This document shows positions 14,402-14,461 of a DNA stretch of 14,461 nucleotides, piece after piece. Location of the stretch: NCBI GenBank assembly GCA_003150485.1, contig QALX01000004.1:1-14461 (forward strand), in the 5' to 3' direction. Under the pieces are notes generated by a model. That model worked only from the letters and a program-made list of their open reading frames with translations, was not told where the DNA came from and searched no databases. This stretch comes from Clostridiales bacterium. Its GTDB lineage: Bacteria > Bacillota > Clostridia > Oscillospirales > Oscillospiraceae. Both the position numbers and the translations under genes were made by a program. How positions within the stretch are numbered: the first letter of the stretch is position 1; each line of letters starts with the position of its first letter.

Positions 14402-14461
14402 TGGAGCGGAAGACGAGGCTCGAACTCGCTACCTCCACCTTGGCAAGGTGGCGCTCTACCA
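14402..14461 (-). tRNA. tRNA-Gly (anticodon GCC), partial at window edge
   Basis: The minus strand enters at TGGTAGAGC (D arm), then shows the anticodon stem-loop CCACC-TTGCCAA-GGTGG with anticodon GCC, the T arm GCGAG-TTCGAGC-CTCGT, acceptor 3' half CTTCCGC, discriminator U (14405) and encoded CCA (14404-14402). About the first 15 nt lie beyond the window. It is 40 nt upstream of tRNA-Cys in the same direction and shares its terminator. Confidence 0.95.

Overview
The window is ordinary chromosomal core DNA from an anaerobic Firmicute, most likely a member of the Oscillospiraceae (Oscillibacter/Dysosmobacter-like). This rests on my recollection of 16S variable-region patterns, on the Gram-positive gene set and on the moderately high coding GC, not on a search. 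Both ends are rRNA/tRNA territory: the 5' part of a 16S gene at the left, and a tRNA-Gly/tRNA-Cys operon at the right. Eight of the ten protein genes, the rRNA and all tRNAs lie on the minus strand, so that strand is probably the leading one. The plus-strand genes are a secreted repeat protein and a YetF-type membrane protein.

Layout. 1-316 is the 5' end of 16S rRNA (minus). 317-720 is its leader, with two tandem consensus promoters each with a 17-bp spacer, an A-tract UP-like element, a 16-bp perfect palindrome, a leader hairpin and a boxA-like sequence. 787-838 is the yebC terminator. 900-1634 is yebC with its own extended -10 promoter. 1907-2542 (plus) encodes an exported protein made of two copies of a beta-rich unit. 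It converges on a translationally coupled pair (minus): a HAD phosphatase followed by a membrane-anchored Mrr-like nuclease-domain protein. 4026-4730 (plus) is YetF/DUF421. 4797-8234 is a full-length pyruvate carboxylase with its own promoter and terminator. 8487-9924 is a polar amino-acid ABC permease plus ATPase with no binding protein beside them. 10250-10326 is tRNA-Arg(ACG). 10402-13167 is FtsK/SpoIIIE and 13222-14055 is UppP. 14287-14361 is tRNA-Cys and 14402 to the end is tRNA-Gly (partial).

How the parts work together. Most of this is housekeeping: ribosome and tRNA supply, translation support (YebC), anaplerosis (pyruvate to oxaloacetate), amino-acid uptake, lipid-carrier recycling for the cell wall (UppP) and chromosome translocation at division or sporulation (FtsK/SpoIIIE). 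The less routine items are the secreted two-repeat protein and the Mrr-domain membrane protein coupled to a HAD phosphatase. I see no CRISPR array, transposase, integrase, phage gene or recognised defence island. I do not think a dramatic undescribed system can be claimed from this window. Several start sites in the longest reading frames look wrong and are corrected below (HAD, ABC permease, FtsK, UppP).
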